Of a DNA stretch of 54,056 nucleotides, positions 45,147 to 53,705 are shown in pieces. Made by a program: the position numbers and the translations under genes. Position 1 is the first letter of the stretch; every line of letters begins with the position of its first letter. The notes under the pieces are model-generated. The model ran no database searches and was not told the origin of the DNA. It saw nothing but the letters and a program-made list of their open reading frames with translations. This stretch comes from Candidatus Cloacimonadota bacterium (GTDB taxonomy: Bacteria > Cloacimonadota > Cloacimonadia > Cloacimonadales > Cloacimonadaceae), in NCBI GenBank assembly GCA_023392795.1, contig JAEWNJ010000139.1, positions 1 through 54,056 of the forward strand. Direction: 5' to 3'.

Positions 45147-45733
45147 TGGATATCAGCGCTTTTGTATTGTTTTGGGCTGCGATCTTCACCAGCAATATCC
45201 TGCTGACGAACTTCCTGGGCATGTGCTCCTATCTTTCGGTTTCTAAAGAGATTGAATCCTCAGTCGGTTTGGGAATCGCAGTGTTTTTTGTACTCACTGT
45301 TACTGCTGGATTGAACTGGCTGGTTTATAACTACATACTTGTACCGTTCAATATAATCTATCTGCAATATATTGTGTTTATCATCGTGATCGCCGCTTTT
45401 GTGCAGTTCCTGGAGCTCCTGATCGAACGCTACGCTCCGGCACTGTATTATTCCCTGGGCATCTTCCTGCCGCTAATCACGGTAAACTGCGCCATCTTTG
45501 GAGTAAGCCTTTTTATGGTGATTCGCAATTACAATTTCCTCCAATCCATAGCCTTTGGCGCTGGAAGCGGGATAGGTTGGCTGCTGGCGATCATGATGCT
45601 GGCGGGAATCAGGCGTAAGCTAAAAGAAAAGATGGTGCCCCAAGGCTTGCAGGGTGCCGGGATATCGCTAATTATCACCGGGATCATGGCTATGGGTTTT
45701 GTGGGATTTTCCGGGATCGTTCAGATTCAATGA
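45146..45733 (+). CDS. nqrE: NQR pump subunit E
   Basis: A 195-aa membrane subunit with six helices. NqrE hallmarks are NILLTNFLGMCSYLSVSKEI, GLGIAVFFVLTVTAGLNWLV, SLGIFLPLITVNCAIFGVSL and GSGIGWLLAIMMLAGIRRKL, ending MAMGFVGFSGI. It carries the conserved cysteines (GMC and NCAI) that hold the intramembrane iron site in NQR. These details favour NQR over RNF. Confidence 0.94.
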   Translation: MDISAFVLFWAAIFTSNILLTNFLGMCSYLSVSKEIESSVGLGIAVFFVLTVTAGLNWLVYNYILVPFNIIYLQYIVFIIVIAAFVQFLELLIERYAPALYYSLGIFLPLITVNCAIFGVSLFMVIRNYNFLQSIAFGAGSGIGWLLAIMMLAGIRRKLKEKMVPQGLQGAGISLIITGIMAMGFVGFSGIVQIQ

Positions 45734-45745
45734 GGGACATGGGGA

Positions 45746-46849
45746 ATGTTTGAAAGAATAGTTACCGACATCGCAGTGATGAGTGCCATCGGGGTGATCC
45801 TTGCCCTGATCATGGTGATTGCGCAGCGCTGGCTGAGCAATTACGGAGAAGTAACAGTGAATATCAATGGGAAGAGAGATCTCACTGTCACAGGGGGAAG
45901 CACACTGCTAAACACTCTGTCCGACAAACAGATATTTATCCCCTCAGCCTGTGGGGGCAGAGGATCTTGCGGTGCTTGTAAATGCAAAGTGGATAGTGGC
46001 GGTGGACCCCTATTGCCAACTGAGAAGCCGTTACTCTCAAAAGCAGAGATGGAGGGCAATATCCGCCTGGCATGCCAGGTGAAGGTGAAAAGCGACATTC
46101 ACATCGGGATCCCAGAGAGTATTTTTAACATCAGACGCTTTGACAGTGTGGTGGAAGAGATCATAGACTATACCTATGATACCAAGGGGATTACCTTTAA
46201 GCTGATCGAGGGCCAGACGATTGATTTTAAGGCGGGGCAATATGTACAGCTGGAAAGCAAGCCTTATGAGAAGATCAAACAAAAGGTCATCCGCGCATAT
46301 TCGATTTCTTCCAAACCCGAGCTGAAAGATAGGATCCAGCTTATCATCCGTCAGGTTCCCGAGGGTATCTGCACTACTTGGGTTCACAAGCATCTCAAGG
46401 TCGGCGACAAAGTCAATTTCACCGGTCCCTACGGAGATTTTTACCTCAGAGACACCAATGCGGACATCTTGTTTGTAGCCGGAGGGTCAGGTAAGGCACC
46501 CATCAAATCAATCTTGGAACACCTACAGGAGGTTGGCACAAAGAGAAAAATGACGTATTTCTTTGGAGCTCGGACTGCTAAGGACTTGTACCTTACTGAA
46601 GAAATGAAAGCTTTCGAGGAAGTATTTACTGAGTTTGAGTATGTACCGGTGCTCTCTCATCCAAACACCGAGGACAATTGGACGGGAAGAACCGGATTCG
46701 TGATGCCATATTTTAAAGATGCCATTCGGGACCCTCAGAACACAGAAGCTTATCTTTGCGGAAGCCCAGGTATGATCTCTGCGGTTACCAAATCACTCAA
46801 GGAATATGGCGTGCCAGACGATAAAATATATTTCGACAGTTTTGGGTGA
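45746..46849 (+). CDS. nqrF: NQR pump subunit F (NADH dehydrogenase, 2Fe-2S/FAD)
   Basis: 367 aa. One N-terminal helix, then a plant-type ferredoxin domain with Cys69, Cys75, Cys78 and Cys110 (one position off V. cholerae NqrF), an FAD domain with RAYSISSKP, and an NAD(H) domain with GGSGKAPIKSI where NqrF normally reads GGAGMAP. It oxidises NADH and feeds electrons into the pump. It is about 40 residues shorter than typical NqrF. The gene follows nqrE by 12 bp. No nqrA or rnfB/rnfC gene lies in the cluster. Confidence 0.92.
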   Translation: MFERIVTDIAVMSAIGVILALIMVIAQRWLSNYGEVTVNINGKRDLTVTGGSTLLNTLSDKQIFIPSACGGRGSCGACKCKVDSGGGPLLPTEKPLLSKAEMEGNIRLACQVKVKSDIHIGIPESIFNIRRFDSVVEEIIDYTYDTKGITFKLIEGQTIDFKAGQYVQLESKPYEKIKQKVIRAYSISSKPELKDRIQLIIRQVPEGICTTWVHKHLKVGDKVNFTGPYGDFYLRDTNADILFVAGGSGKAPIKSILEHLQEVGTKRKMTYFFGARTAKDLYLTEEMKAFEEVFTEFEYVPVLSHPNTEDNWTGRTGFVMPYFKDAIRDPQNTEAYLCGSPGMISAVTKSLKEYGVPDDKIYFDSFG

Positions 46850-46850
46850 T

Positions 46851-47306
46851 ATGATGAAAAATACTCCAAAAGAACAGAAAATATCCGCCAAAATGCAACC
46901 CGGTGTGATCACCTATGGTGGTTTTTTGGGTACTGACGACCGCAGCTATCTGCAGATCATTGCAGATGATGAACAGACCCTGGCAGCCTTGGGCAAAAGT
47001 GCCGAAGAAGTAGCCGATCGCCTTGAGTATTTCCAGCAGCTAAGCTTCGATTCCTTTGAATCTAACGCCACTATTGAAAACACGTGGGAAGTAACTACAG
47101 AAGTGGTACGCGGTTATCTGCCCTGCCCCTTTATGCACCAAGGCATGTATCGTAAGAGCTATACCACAGTGATAAACCTGAAGAGTAAAAAGAGTTTTAC
47201 CTATTCCTCATTGAATATCCACCTGATCAGGGTTCATCACTTCTTTGAAGGCAGGAACTCCCACTTTCGTCTCGATCCTGCGGAAGTGGTCAAAGAACTC
47301 TTTTAG
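46851..47306 (+). CDS. Conserved-looking protein of unknown function after nqrF
   Basis: 151 aa, no signal peptide or membrane segment. It is a soluble alpha/beta protein with a central segment VRGYLPCPFMHQGMYRKSYT, where one Cys, a His and several aromatics cluster, and ISYLQII-like strands near the start. I do not recognise the family. It starts 1-4 bp past the nqrF stop (two adjacent ATGs at 46851 and 46854), so it is probably the last gene of the nqr transcript. Its role in the pump, if any, is only suggested by position. Confidence 0.7.
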   Translation: MMKNTPKEQKISAKMQPGVITYGGFLGTDDRSYLQIIADDEQTLAALGKSAEEVADRLEYFQQLSFDSFESNATIENTWEVTTEVVRGYLPCPFMHQGMYRKSYTTVINLKSKKSFTYSSLNIHLIRVHHFFEGRNSHFRLDPAEVVKELF

Positions 47307-47395
47307 AAAATAATCATTGACTTTGGATGCCCCCCAGTAATCTTGGTACTCTTGAGTGAATAGCTAAAGATATTAGGAAATACAAGGAGTTCTAA

Positions 47396-47572
47396 ATGCC
47401 GAAGACCAATCGTGGAAAAGAAGTCAAGAAGATGCCGAACGCTGGACGTGGGGAATGCCCGGTCTGCCATCGTACTGGCGTGAAAGTAATCTATGAAGTG
47501 AAAGCCGGCGACAAGAGCATCAAGGTCTGCAAGACCTGCAAGGCTCTGCCTGCGGAAAAGCTCACAGCATAA
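47396..47572 (+). CDS. 58-residue zinc-ribbon protein
   Basis: A short frame from ATG 47396 to TAA 47570-47572, with AAGGAG six bases upstream. It encodes a very basic protein (pI clearly high) starting MPKTNRGKEVKKMP. It has two Cys pairs, CPVC and CKTC, about 20 residues apart, which should bind one zinc as a rubredoxin-like ribbon. Codon choice and spacing look authentic and a terminator follows. Size and charge recall small ribosome- or nucleic-acid-associated proteins, but the family is not recognised. Confidence 0.8.
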   Translation: MPKTNRGKEVKKMPNAGRGECPVCHRTGVKVIYEVKAGDKSIKVCKTCKALPAEKLTA

Positions 47573-47591
47573 GATCCCTACCCGGATTTAG

Positions 47592-47618
47592 GGGAGAGCC
47601 TGGCTCTCCCTTTCTTTT
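47592..47618 (+). terminator. Intrinsic terminator between the zinc-ribbon gene and rsmA
   Basis: GGGAGAGC (47592-47599) and GCTCTCCC (47603-47610) with a 3-nt loop, followed by TTTCTTTT. It ends only 6 bp before the rsmA ATG. Confidence 0.85.
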
Positions 47619-47624
47619 ACCCTG

Positions 47625-48404
47625 ATGAAAGCTATCAAAGAACTGGGACAGCATTTCCTGACCGATCCCTCCATTGCCGAAGCCATCGTGGATCTGGCTG
47701 ATATCCGTAACAGTGAACATGTATGGGAGATTGGCCCGGGACCAGGAATACTCAGTGCTGCCCTCCTGGCAAGAGGAGCCAAGGTGCGCGCTTTTGAACT
47801 GGACAAGCGTATGGCTGAAATCCTTGCTTCACGCTTTCAAACCAATTTCAGCCTGGTACTAAAGGATATCCTCAAGGTGGACTGGACGGCTGAGCTTGCC
47901 GCATATCCAGCGCCGATCAAGCTCGTGGCCAACATCCCCTATCAGATCACCTCTCCCCTGCTCTACATGCTGGAAGAGCACAGCGCAAGCTTTCAGTGCA
48001 TAGTACTGATGCTGCAGAAAGAAGTAGCCGAACGACTATCAGCCAAACCTGGCAAGAAGAGCTATGGGCTGCTGACCCTTAGACTGGGGTTAAAGTATGA
48101 TACCCAAATCAAGATTATGGTAGGCAAGGAGTACTTCGATCCAGTGCCCAAAGTTGATTCGGCGGTTGTCCTGATGCGTCCCCGGGCTATACTGGCTTCC
48201 ATCGGGCATCCCGATGTATTCCACAAAGTCATCACGGCTGCTTTCGCGCATCGTCGCAAGACCCTCAGAAACAATCTGATCCCTCTGGTTGGGAAAAATC
48301 ATATGGCTGCTTTGGAAGCATGCGGCATCGATCTTGGCAAACGAGCGGAGACCATTAGTGAAGCGGATTTTATTCGCCTTAGCGATCTCGTGGCTACTCT
48401 CTAG
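47625..48404 (+). CDS. rsmA: 16S rRNA dimethyladenosine transferase
   Basis: 259 aa. It dimethylates the two adjacent adenosines near the 3' end of 16S rRNA. Blocks are complete: LGQHFLTDPSIAE, SAM motif EIGPGPGILSAAL, acidic FELDKR, and the catalytic NIPYQI with the VPKVDSAVV segment. The C-terminal part begins AAFAHRRKTLRNNL. There is no recognisable ribosome site, because the start lies at the foot of a terminator hairpin, so expression may depend on read-through or an internal promoter. The downstream gene begins inside its 3' end (47-nt overlap). Confidence 0.95.
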   Translation: MKAIKELGQHFLTDPSIAEAIVDLADIRNSEHVWEIGPGPGILSAALLARGAKVRAFELDKRMAEILASRFQTNFSLVLKDILKVDWTAELAAYPAPIKLVANIPYQITSPLLYMLEEHSASFQCIVLMLQKEVAERLSAKPGKKSYGLLTLRLGLKYDTQIKIMVGKEYFDPVPKVDSAVVLMRPRAILASIGHPDVFHKVITAAFAHRRKTLRNNLIPLVGKNHMAALEACGIDLGKRAETISEADFIRLSDLVATL

Positions 48405-50148
48405 CCCTTGTCTTTTTGCCCAAAGCAAGGAAGTGGAGTTTTACTTCTACAACAGCGATAACACCCGCGTATTGGAATCGCTGCTTCAGTATCAGATTTT
48501 CCCGCTGCAACACGCGGTACTGGACGTCCATGGTGAAAGCTCATGGGAAGAACGCTTGAATTTTAATCAGCAGATCCGCAGATCATTGCTTGGCAGCAGC
48601 TTTGGCTACCAAATGGGCAATGGTTTACACAGCCTTTTTATGGATTACAGTTCTCATTACGATGCCAGTGACCTGGATCCCACCGCTTATGTGAACAAGA
48701 ACGGAAACCTGGGTTATCGGCTCTATTACAATCCGATCGACAGTTTGTCTGTGAATGCAGAAGCACGAGCATTGATCCGCAACGAACAGGATCGCTATCT
48801 GCCGGGAAATTACATCAGGAGTGAAGGGTTGCAACTATCAGGGGGATTTACCTATCACCCCTTGAGAGATAGGATTGACGCGCGCCTCTCGGCAAATCTG
48901 GAAGATCGCTCTCTGGATTGGGAAGCTTACCGTCTGGCCAACGCCAATCTGAGCTTTATCTGGTCTGGCGATTATCTGGATTGGGATAATAGCTTTGCCA
49001 TCTCCGGCCGAAGCGACAAGATCTACAATTTACTCTCCAATGATGGCGGCAGAAGCAGCTTTTATCAGCAACTCGACACCCAAAAGCGTAGCACACTGGA
49101 TATAAATAGTGAACTCAGCTACTACCCCGGTGAAAGCATCGAACTGCGTTTGAATGAAAACTACTCGGAACGCAGGACAACAATGAGCGAAAACATCATC
49201 CGCAACAACGGGGAGTTTTACAATCAGCTGAGCCTTCAGATGGACTATTCTCCCGCTCCGCGCTGGTTTCTGAATGCGAAAGCCACCCACAATTTGAACA
49301 TTAAGGATTTTAACTACGCGGAAAATACGAGACATCTGGAAAACCGCTCTCTGAGCAGCATGGTGGCTTGGGAATATGCGGATTTCGATTCTTTGATGGT
49401 GACTCTGGCCATCGAACTGCAGAAGACCGAATTCCCCAAGAACTTTCATAAGTGGGATAATGACCTTCGCACTCGCAGTGTGCGCGGTTCATGGAAGCAT
49501 TACTACCGCGATCATATCCGCCTGGCAAACAACATTGCTTATGAGATCAGGGAGGATGTGTATATCGATTCTCTTCTCTCTGCTGGTAACTACGTGTTAA
49601 AAAGTATCAGTTACATGCCCCAGGCCGATGTACAGCTTGGAGACCGGCTCTGCTTCAGCCAGTCCTACCAAATTCGGGCGGACTACACAGGTTTCGGATA
49701 TACCTCAGAGAATACCGACAAGCTTTATCGCCAGCTGGCTTTCCGTTACAGCTTGATCTTCGATTCCTTCCCCTTTGTAGCCAGGGCAGGGGATGACAAA
49801 TGGTTCCTGATGCCTTACCGAACCAACCGCGGCTCAGCGTTTATGGCCGATCTCAGCTTTAGCTACGAAGAGAATCAATACGCCGTGGAGCAGGATCGCT
49901 ACTATCTGATAAACACAAAAAACCGTCGCTATATCTCATCGCTCACCATCCGTCACGACATCGGCGAGTTCTATTACAGCGTCCAACCTCAATACATGTG
50001 GGGCACCTGGAAAGAGTATAGCATAGTAGCAGGTGTTAGCTGGCAATTTGACAATCAGTCGTTCCTCGAGCTTACGCTAACACCCGTCTCGGAAGAATTG
50101 GATGACATCGACTGGCGTAGCTCCGTAAACCTATCTCTGAGGTTTTAG
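48358..50148 (+). CDS. Predicted outer-membrane beta-barrel protein
   Basis: 596 aa. The GTG start (48358) follows GCGGAG and opens a signal peptide (KRILFALAISWLLSSPCLFA). The mature protein alternates polar and aromatic residues in beta-strand fashion throughout (LHSLFMDYSSHYDAS, LSYYPGESIELRLNENYSER, YRQLAFRYSLIF) and ends SVNLSLRF, a terminal Phe as in outer-membrane barrels. No family is recognised. Its first 47 bases lie in rsmA in another frame. It is probably a porin-like or TonB-independent barrel. Confidence 0.7.
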   Translation: MKRILFALAISWLLSSPCLFAQSKEVEFYFYNSDNTRVLESLLQYQIFPLQHAVLDVHGESSWEERLNFNQQIRRSLLGSSFGYQMGNGLHSLFMDYSSHYDASDLDPTAYVNKNGNLGYRLYYNPIDSLSVNAEARALIRNEQDRYLPGNYIRSEGLQLSGGFTYHPLRDRIDARLSANLEDRSLDWEAYRLANANLSFIWSGDYLDWDNSFAISGRSDKIYNLLSNDGGRSSFYQQLDTQKRSTLDINSELSYYPGESIELRLNENYSERRTTMSENIIRNNGEFYNQLSLQMDYSPAPRWFLNAKATHNLNIKDFNYAENTRHLENRSLSSMVAWEYADFDSLMVTLAIELQKTEFPKNFHKWDNDLRTRSVRGSWKHYYRDHIRLANNIAYEIREDVYIDSLLSAGNYVLKSISYMPQADVQLGDRLCFSQSYQIRADYTGFGYTSENTDKLYRQLAFRYSLIFDSFPFVARAGDDKWFLMPYRTNRGSAFMADLSFSYEENQYAVEQDRYYLINTKNRRYISSLTIRHDIGEFYYSVQPQYMWGTWKEYSIVAGVSWQFDNQSFLELTLTPVSEELDDIDWRSSVNLSLRF

Positions 50149-50367
50149 TTGACAGGAAAGCCCTTGGGAAAAGCATTGTTCCTGCCAGGTACGGTCAATG
50201 TCCGAGTGTGAATCATGTCAGATCGGGAACGAAGCAGCATTAAGCAAATCCGGATATGTGTGCTGTTACCTGGCATTTTCTTTATGCTTCGGCTGCAAAA
50301 TTGCACCATCTCAACCCAGAGACTTATCAGGGCCGGAAATCATATGAATTCGGCGAAGGATTTATAG

Positions 50368-53220
50368 ATGAACAAGCTATTTGTGCTAATTGCATTCTGC
50401 CTTTTGGCAGGGGCATTGGCAGCATTCCCAGCACATATTCAAAGCTGGGACATCACTCACGACGTAGAGGTGATAAACAAGCTGCAGATCAGCATCGATC
50501 AGGTAAATCACCGAACAGGCGCAATCACCGTTTACCTTCGTGATGATAATGAATTTCAGCTCTTACAGGCAAATGGCTATGATCCCGTCAGGATGCCTGA
50601 CGACGCCAGGGATTACTACTTGGAGCTACTGGAAAGCACTCGTAACAGCGATAATCCTTTAAACCAATACTACAGTATAGATGAATACCATTCCTTCATG
50701 CAGAATGTGGCGAACACCTATCCCTCTATATGCCAACTGGTCCAGTATGGTACAAGCGTGCAGGGCAGACCGCTTTATGCAATGAAGATCTCCGATTTTG
50801 TGCAGATAAACGAAGCTGAACCGGAAGTGAAGCTGATCGGGAGCATTCATGGCGATGAAACCGTGGGCTACGACATGCTGATCCGCACCATCAATTTGAT
50901 GTGTCAGGGCTATGGCTCCGATCCCCGCATCACCAGCATCGTGGATAACACTGAGCTTTGGATCTCCCCCATGATGAATCCCGATGGCTACGTAATCGGA
51001 CAGCGCTATAATGCGGCAGGGATTGATCTGAACCGCAATTTCCCCATGCCTACCGGGATCACCAATCCAGATGGCAATCCCACTGCTGTAGAAAACCTTG
51101 CCATGATGAGCTTTAGCCAAGCGCACAACTTCGCTATCGGCATAAACTTCCATGGCGGTGCTTTGGTATTGAACTACCCATGGGATTACACATATGCACT
51201 AGCTCCGGATAATGACCTGGTGATCGATATGTCCCTTACCTATTCCATGCACAACAGCCCTATGTACAACAGCGATGAGTTTGATCAGGGCATCACCAAC
51301 GGCGCGGCATGGTACATAATCACCGGCAGTATGCAAGATTGGAATTATGCCTTCACTTCAAACATCGAGCTAACCGCAGAGGTCAGCAATATAAAATGGC
51401 CGGCAGCCTCCACCCTGGATGGCTATTGGAACGACAATCGGGAATCGATCCTATCCTTCATCGAATATGCTCAGAAGGGCATCAGGGGCAGAGTGATGAG
51501 CAATGCCACAGTCCCCCTTGCCGCCACCATCGAAGTGGAAAGCGTAGGTAAAGTGATCCATACTGATCCAGCGCAAGGGGATTTTCAAAGGGTTCTCATG
51601 CCCGGTACTTACACAGTTACGGCCAAAGCAGAGGGACATCTACCACAAAGCGTGGAATTGACGGTTCCTGCTACCGGTTATATAACACATGATTTCTGGC
51701 TGGAAATGGCTCAGCAAGTGGATTTCAATGGTGTTGTAAGAGATTTGGAAGGCTACCCGATTGGCTCGGCAAACGTATCGATCAATACCGGCAGCCCCAT
51801 CACTGCCATCACCAATGCCGATGGCAGCTTCAGCTTTCCGGATCTCTACGAAGGGAATTATCAGATGCAAGTAAGCGCTCCCGGTTATGCGATGTATGCT
51901 TCAGAGATCCAGCTAAGAGCTGGAGATCTGGGCACTCACGCCGTCATCGTTCTGGGCGAAGCACTGTTTGGCGATGATTTTGAGACCGATCTTGGCGCAT
52001 GGATCACCACAGGGAGCTGGGGGCGTAGCCAGGTGAACGGATCATGGGTGTTAACAGATTCTCCCTCGGGCAACTACAGCAGCAACCAGAACCGAGCAGT
52101 ACGCCTCAGCAGCCCTGTTTCCCTGATCGGCATACAGAATCCCAGCCTTAGCTTCCGCGCCAAATGGGATCTCGAAGCCGGTTATGACTACGTGTATGTG
52201 GAAGGTTCTTCCAATGGCAGCAACTGGATTGAGATCGGCAGTTTCACTGGATCCCAGGATACTTGGGCAGATCAGGTCTTCCCCATTGGTTCCTTTGTTG
52301 GCGGTCCTTTCCATCTCCGCTTCCGTCTGCGTAGCGATTGGTCACAAAACGCTGATGGCATCTACATCGACGATGTGCTGATCTCAGGCAGGGATACTTC
52401 TCTGGCTCTGTTTGGAGATGCCAATGGCGATGGCATCATAGACATGTCTGATCCCCAAGTCATACTGGAGCACACCGTAGGAAACAGCATCATCACAAAT
52501 CTTCAGGCCTCCGATCTGGATATGCAACCTGGAGTAACGGCTCTGGATGCTTACATGGTTTATCTTTACGTCAGCGATCCTGCCTTCAGATTCCCCGTGC
52601 AAACCGGTACAGCATACCCCCTATCTGAAGTATCGGTCACCAATCATCTGGAGGAATCCACTCTCAGCTTTAGCTTCGAGAGTAATGACGCATTACACAG
52701 CTTTTACATGGACGCACCTTATGCCATAGACTGGATCAGCATCGACAACGCTTCCCACTGGATGCAGGCCATCAATGCCTCTGAAGGCAGATTTGCCATG
52801 ATCGGTTATGATTTCTACCCAACCCATAGCTTAGGCTTGATCGATCCCGCCAACAGCTTTACTATTCCAGCTCAGATCAATGGTTACGATAGCGTGATCA
52901 GAGTGAATCCCTCGGCTCAGGACGATCCCCAAAGTCCCCATTTGCTCCTCAGCCTGGCCCAGAACCATCCCAACCCCTTCAATCCAAGCACCACTATCGC
53001 GTTTTATCTGCCGCAGGCTGGCCTTAGTACGCTACAAATATTCAATCTCAAGGGACAATTGGTCAAGACACTTGTCCAGGGCAATCTGGCTGCCGGCAAA
53101 CATCAGATAACCTGGGATGGACGTGATTCCAATGGGATGGAAGCATCCTCAGGGATATATCTCTACCGTCTGCAAAGCTCTGGCATATCTCTTGAACGCA
53201 AGATGGTACTGAGCAAATGA
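50368..53220 (+). CDS. Secreted M14 zinc carboxypeptidase with dockerin-like and sorting domains
   Basis: 950 aa. A signal peptide and a ~100-aa propeptide precede a carboxypeptidase A-like domain: zinc ligands His161 and Glu164 (GSIHGDETVG), DLNRNF, His262 (INFHGG) and catalytic Glu338 (ELTAEVSN). Two CarboxypepD-regulatory beta domains follow (TVPLAATIEVESVGKV and GVVRDLEGYPIGSANVSI). Then come an adhesion-like sandwich, a dockerin-like pair (GDANGDGIIDMSD), and a type A sorting domain (NHPNPFNPSTTIAFYL... FNLKGQLVKTL...GIYLYRLQSS). The start has AAGGA. It likely processes peptides at the cell surface. Confidence 0.92.
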   Translation: MNKLFVLIAFCLLAGALAAFPAHIQSWDITHDVEVINKLQISIDQVNHRTGAITVYLRDDNEFQLLQANGYDPVRMPDDARDYYLELLESTRNSDNPLNQYYSIDEYHSFMQNVANTYPSICQLVQYGTSVQGRPLYAMKISDFVQINEAEPEVKLIGSIHGDETVGYDMLIRTINLMCQGYGSDPRITSIVDNTELWISPMMNPDGYVIGQRYNAAGIDLNRNFPMPTGITNPDGNPTAVENLAMMSFSQAHNFAIGINFHGGALVLNYPWDYTYALAPDNDLVIDMSLTYSMHNSPMYNSDEFDQGITNGAAWYIITGSMQDWNYAFTSNIELTAEVSNIKWPAASTLDGYWNDNRESILSFIEYAQKGIRGRVMSNATVPLAATIEVESVGKVIHTDPAQGDFQRVLMPGTYTVTAKAEGHLPQSVELTVPATGYITHDFWLEMAQQVDFNGVVRDLEGYPIGSANVSINTGSPITAITNADGSFSFPDLYEGNYQMQVSAPGYAMYASEIQLRAGDLGTHAVIVLGEALFGDDFETDLGAWITTGSWGRSQVNGSWVLTDSPSGNYSSNQNRAVRLSSPVSLIGIQNPSLSFRAKWDLEAGYDYVYVEGSSNGSNWIEIGSFTGSQDTWADQVFPIGSFVGGPFHLRFRLRSDWSQNADGIYIDDVLISGRDTSLALFGDANGDGIIDMSDPQVILEHTVGNSIITNLQASDLDMQPGVTALDAYMVYLYVSDPAFRFPVQTGTAYPLSEVSVTNHLEESTLSFSFESNDALHSFYMDAPYAIDWISIDNASHWMQAINASEGRFAMIGYDFYPTHSLGLIDPANSFTIPAQINGYDSVIRVNPSAQDDPQSPHLLLSLAQNHPNPFNPSTTIAFYLPQAGLSTLQIFNLKGQLVKTLVQGNLAAGKHQITWDGRDSNGMEASSGIYLYRLQSSGISLERKMVLSK

Positions 53221-53705
53221 AGAACGTACAAAGCTTAGTCCTGCTACTCGTGCTCCTGATCAGTTTCGTGTCGTGCCGGGCTGCCGATACCAAGAGCTCA
53301 TCCGAGGAGACACCGACTTTTCGCAAGGATGGCAGCCTTGAGATCCACTCACCAAAAGGTGAACTAAAAGCGAGCTTCGAGATCGAGATCGTCAGCTCCG
53401 ATTATGAACTTGCCCGAGGCTTGAAATACCGGGAAAGCATGGCTGAGAATCAAGCAATGCTCTTTGTTTTCGACTTCGCCGATTACCATTCTTTCTGGAT
53501 GCAGGACACATACCTCAGTCTGGATATGCTCTTCGTCGATAGTGACAGCCTGGTTGTGAACATCGCCAAACACACCACTCCCTTTAGTGAAGATCAAATC
53601 TACCCTGAAAAACCGATCATGTATGTGCTGGAGACCATCGCCGGCACTGCAGATAAACTAAAACTGGAACCCAAGGATAAAGTAACATGGACTATAAAAG
53701 AATAG
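53217..53705 (+). CDS. DUF192-family exported protein
   Basis: 162 aa. An N-terminal hydrophobic segment ends in SFVSC, a weak lipobox, so it may be a lipoprotein. The DUF192 fold follows: ELARGLKYRESMAENQAMLF, FWMQDTYLSLDMLFVDSD, VVNIAKHTTP and YVLETIAG. The function of DUF192 is not established. The ATG overlaps the upstream stop (ATGA), so it is coupled to the carboxypeptidase gene, and its own stop lies in the next gene. Confidence 0.85.
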   Translation: MKNVQSLVLLLVLLISFVSCRAADTKSSSEETPTFRKDGSLEIHSPKGELKASFEIEIVSSDYELARGLKYRESMAENQAMLFVFDFADYHSFWMQDTYLSLDMLFVDSDSLVVNIAKHTTPFSEDQIYPEKPIMYVLETIAGTADKLKLEPKDKVTWTIKE

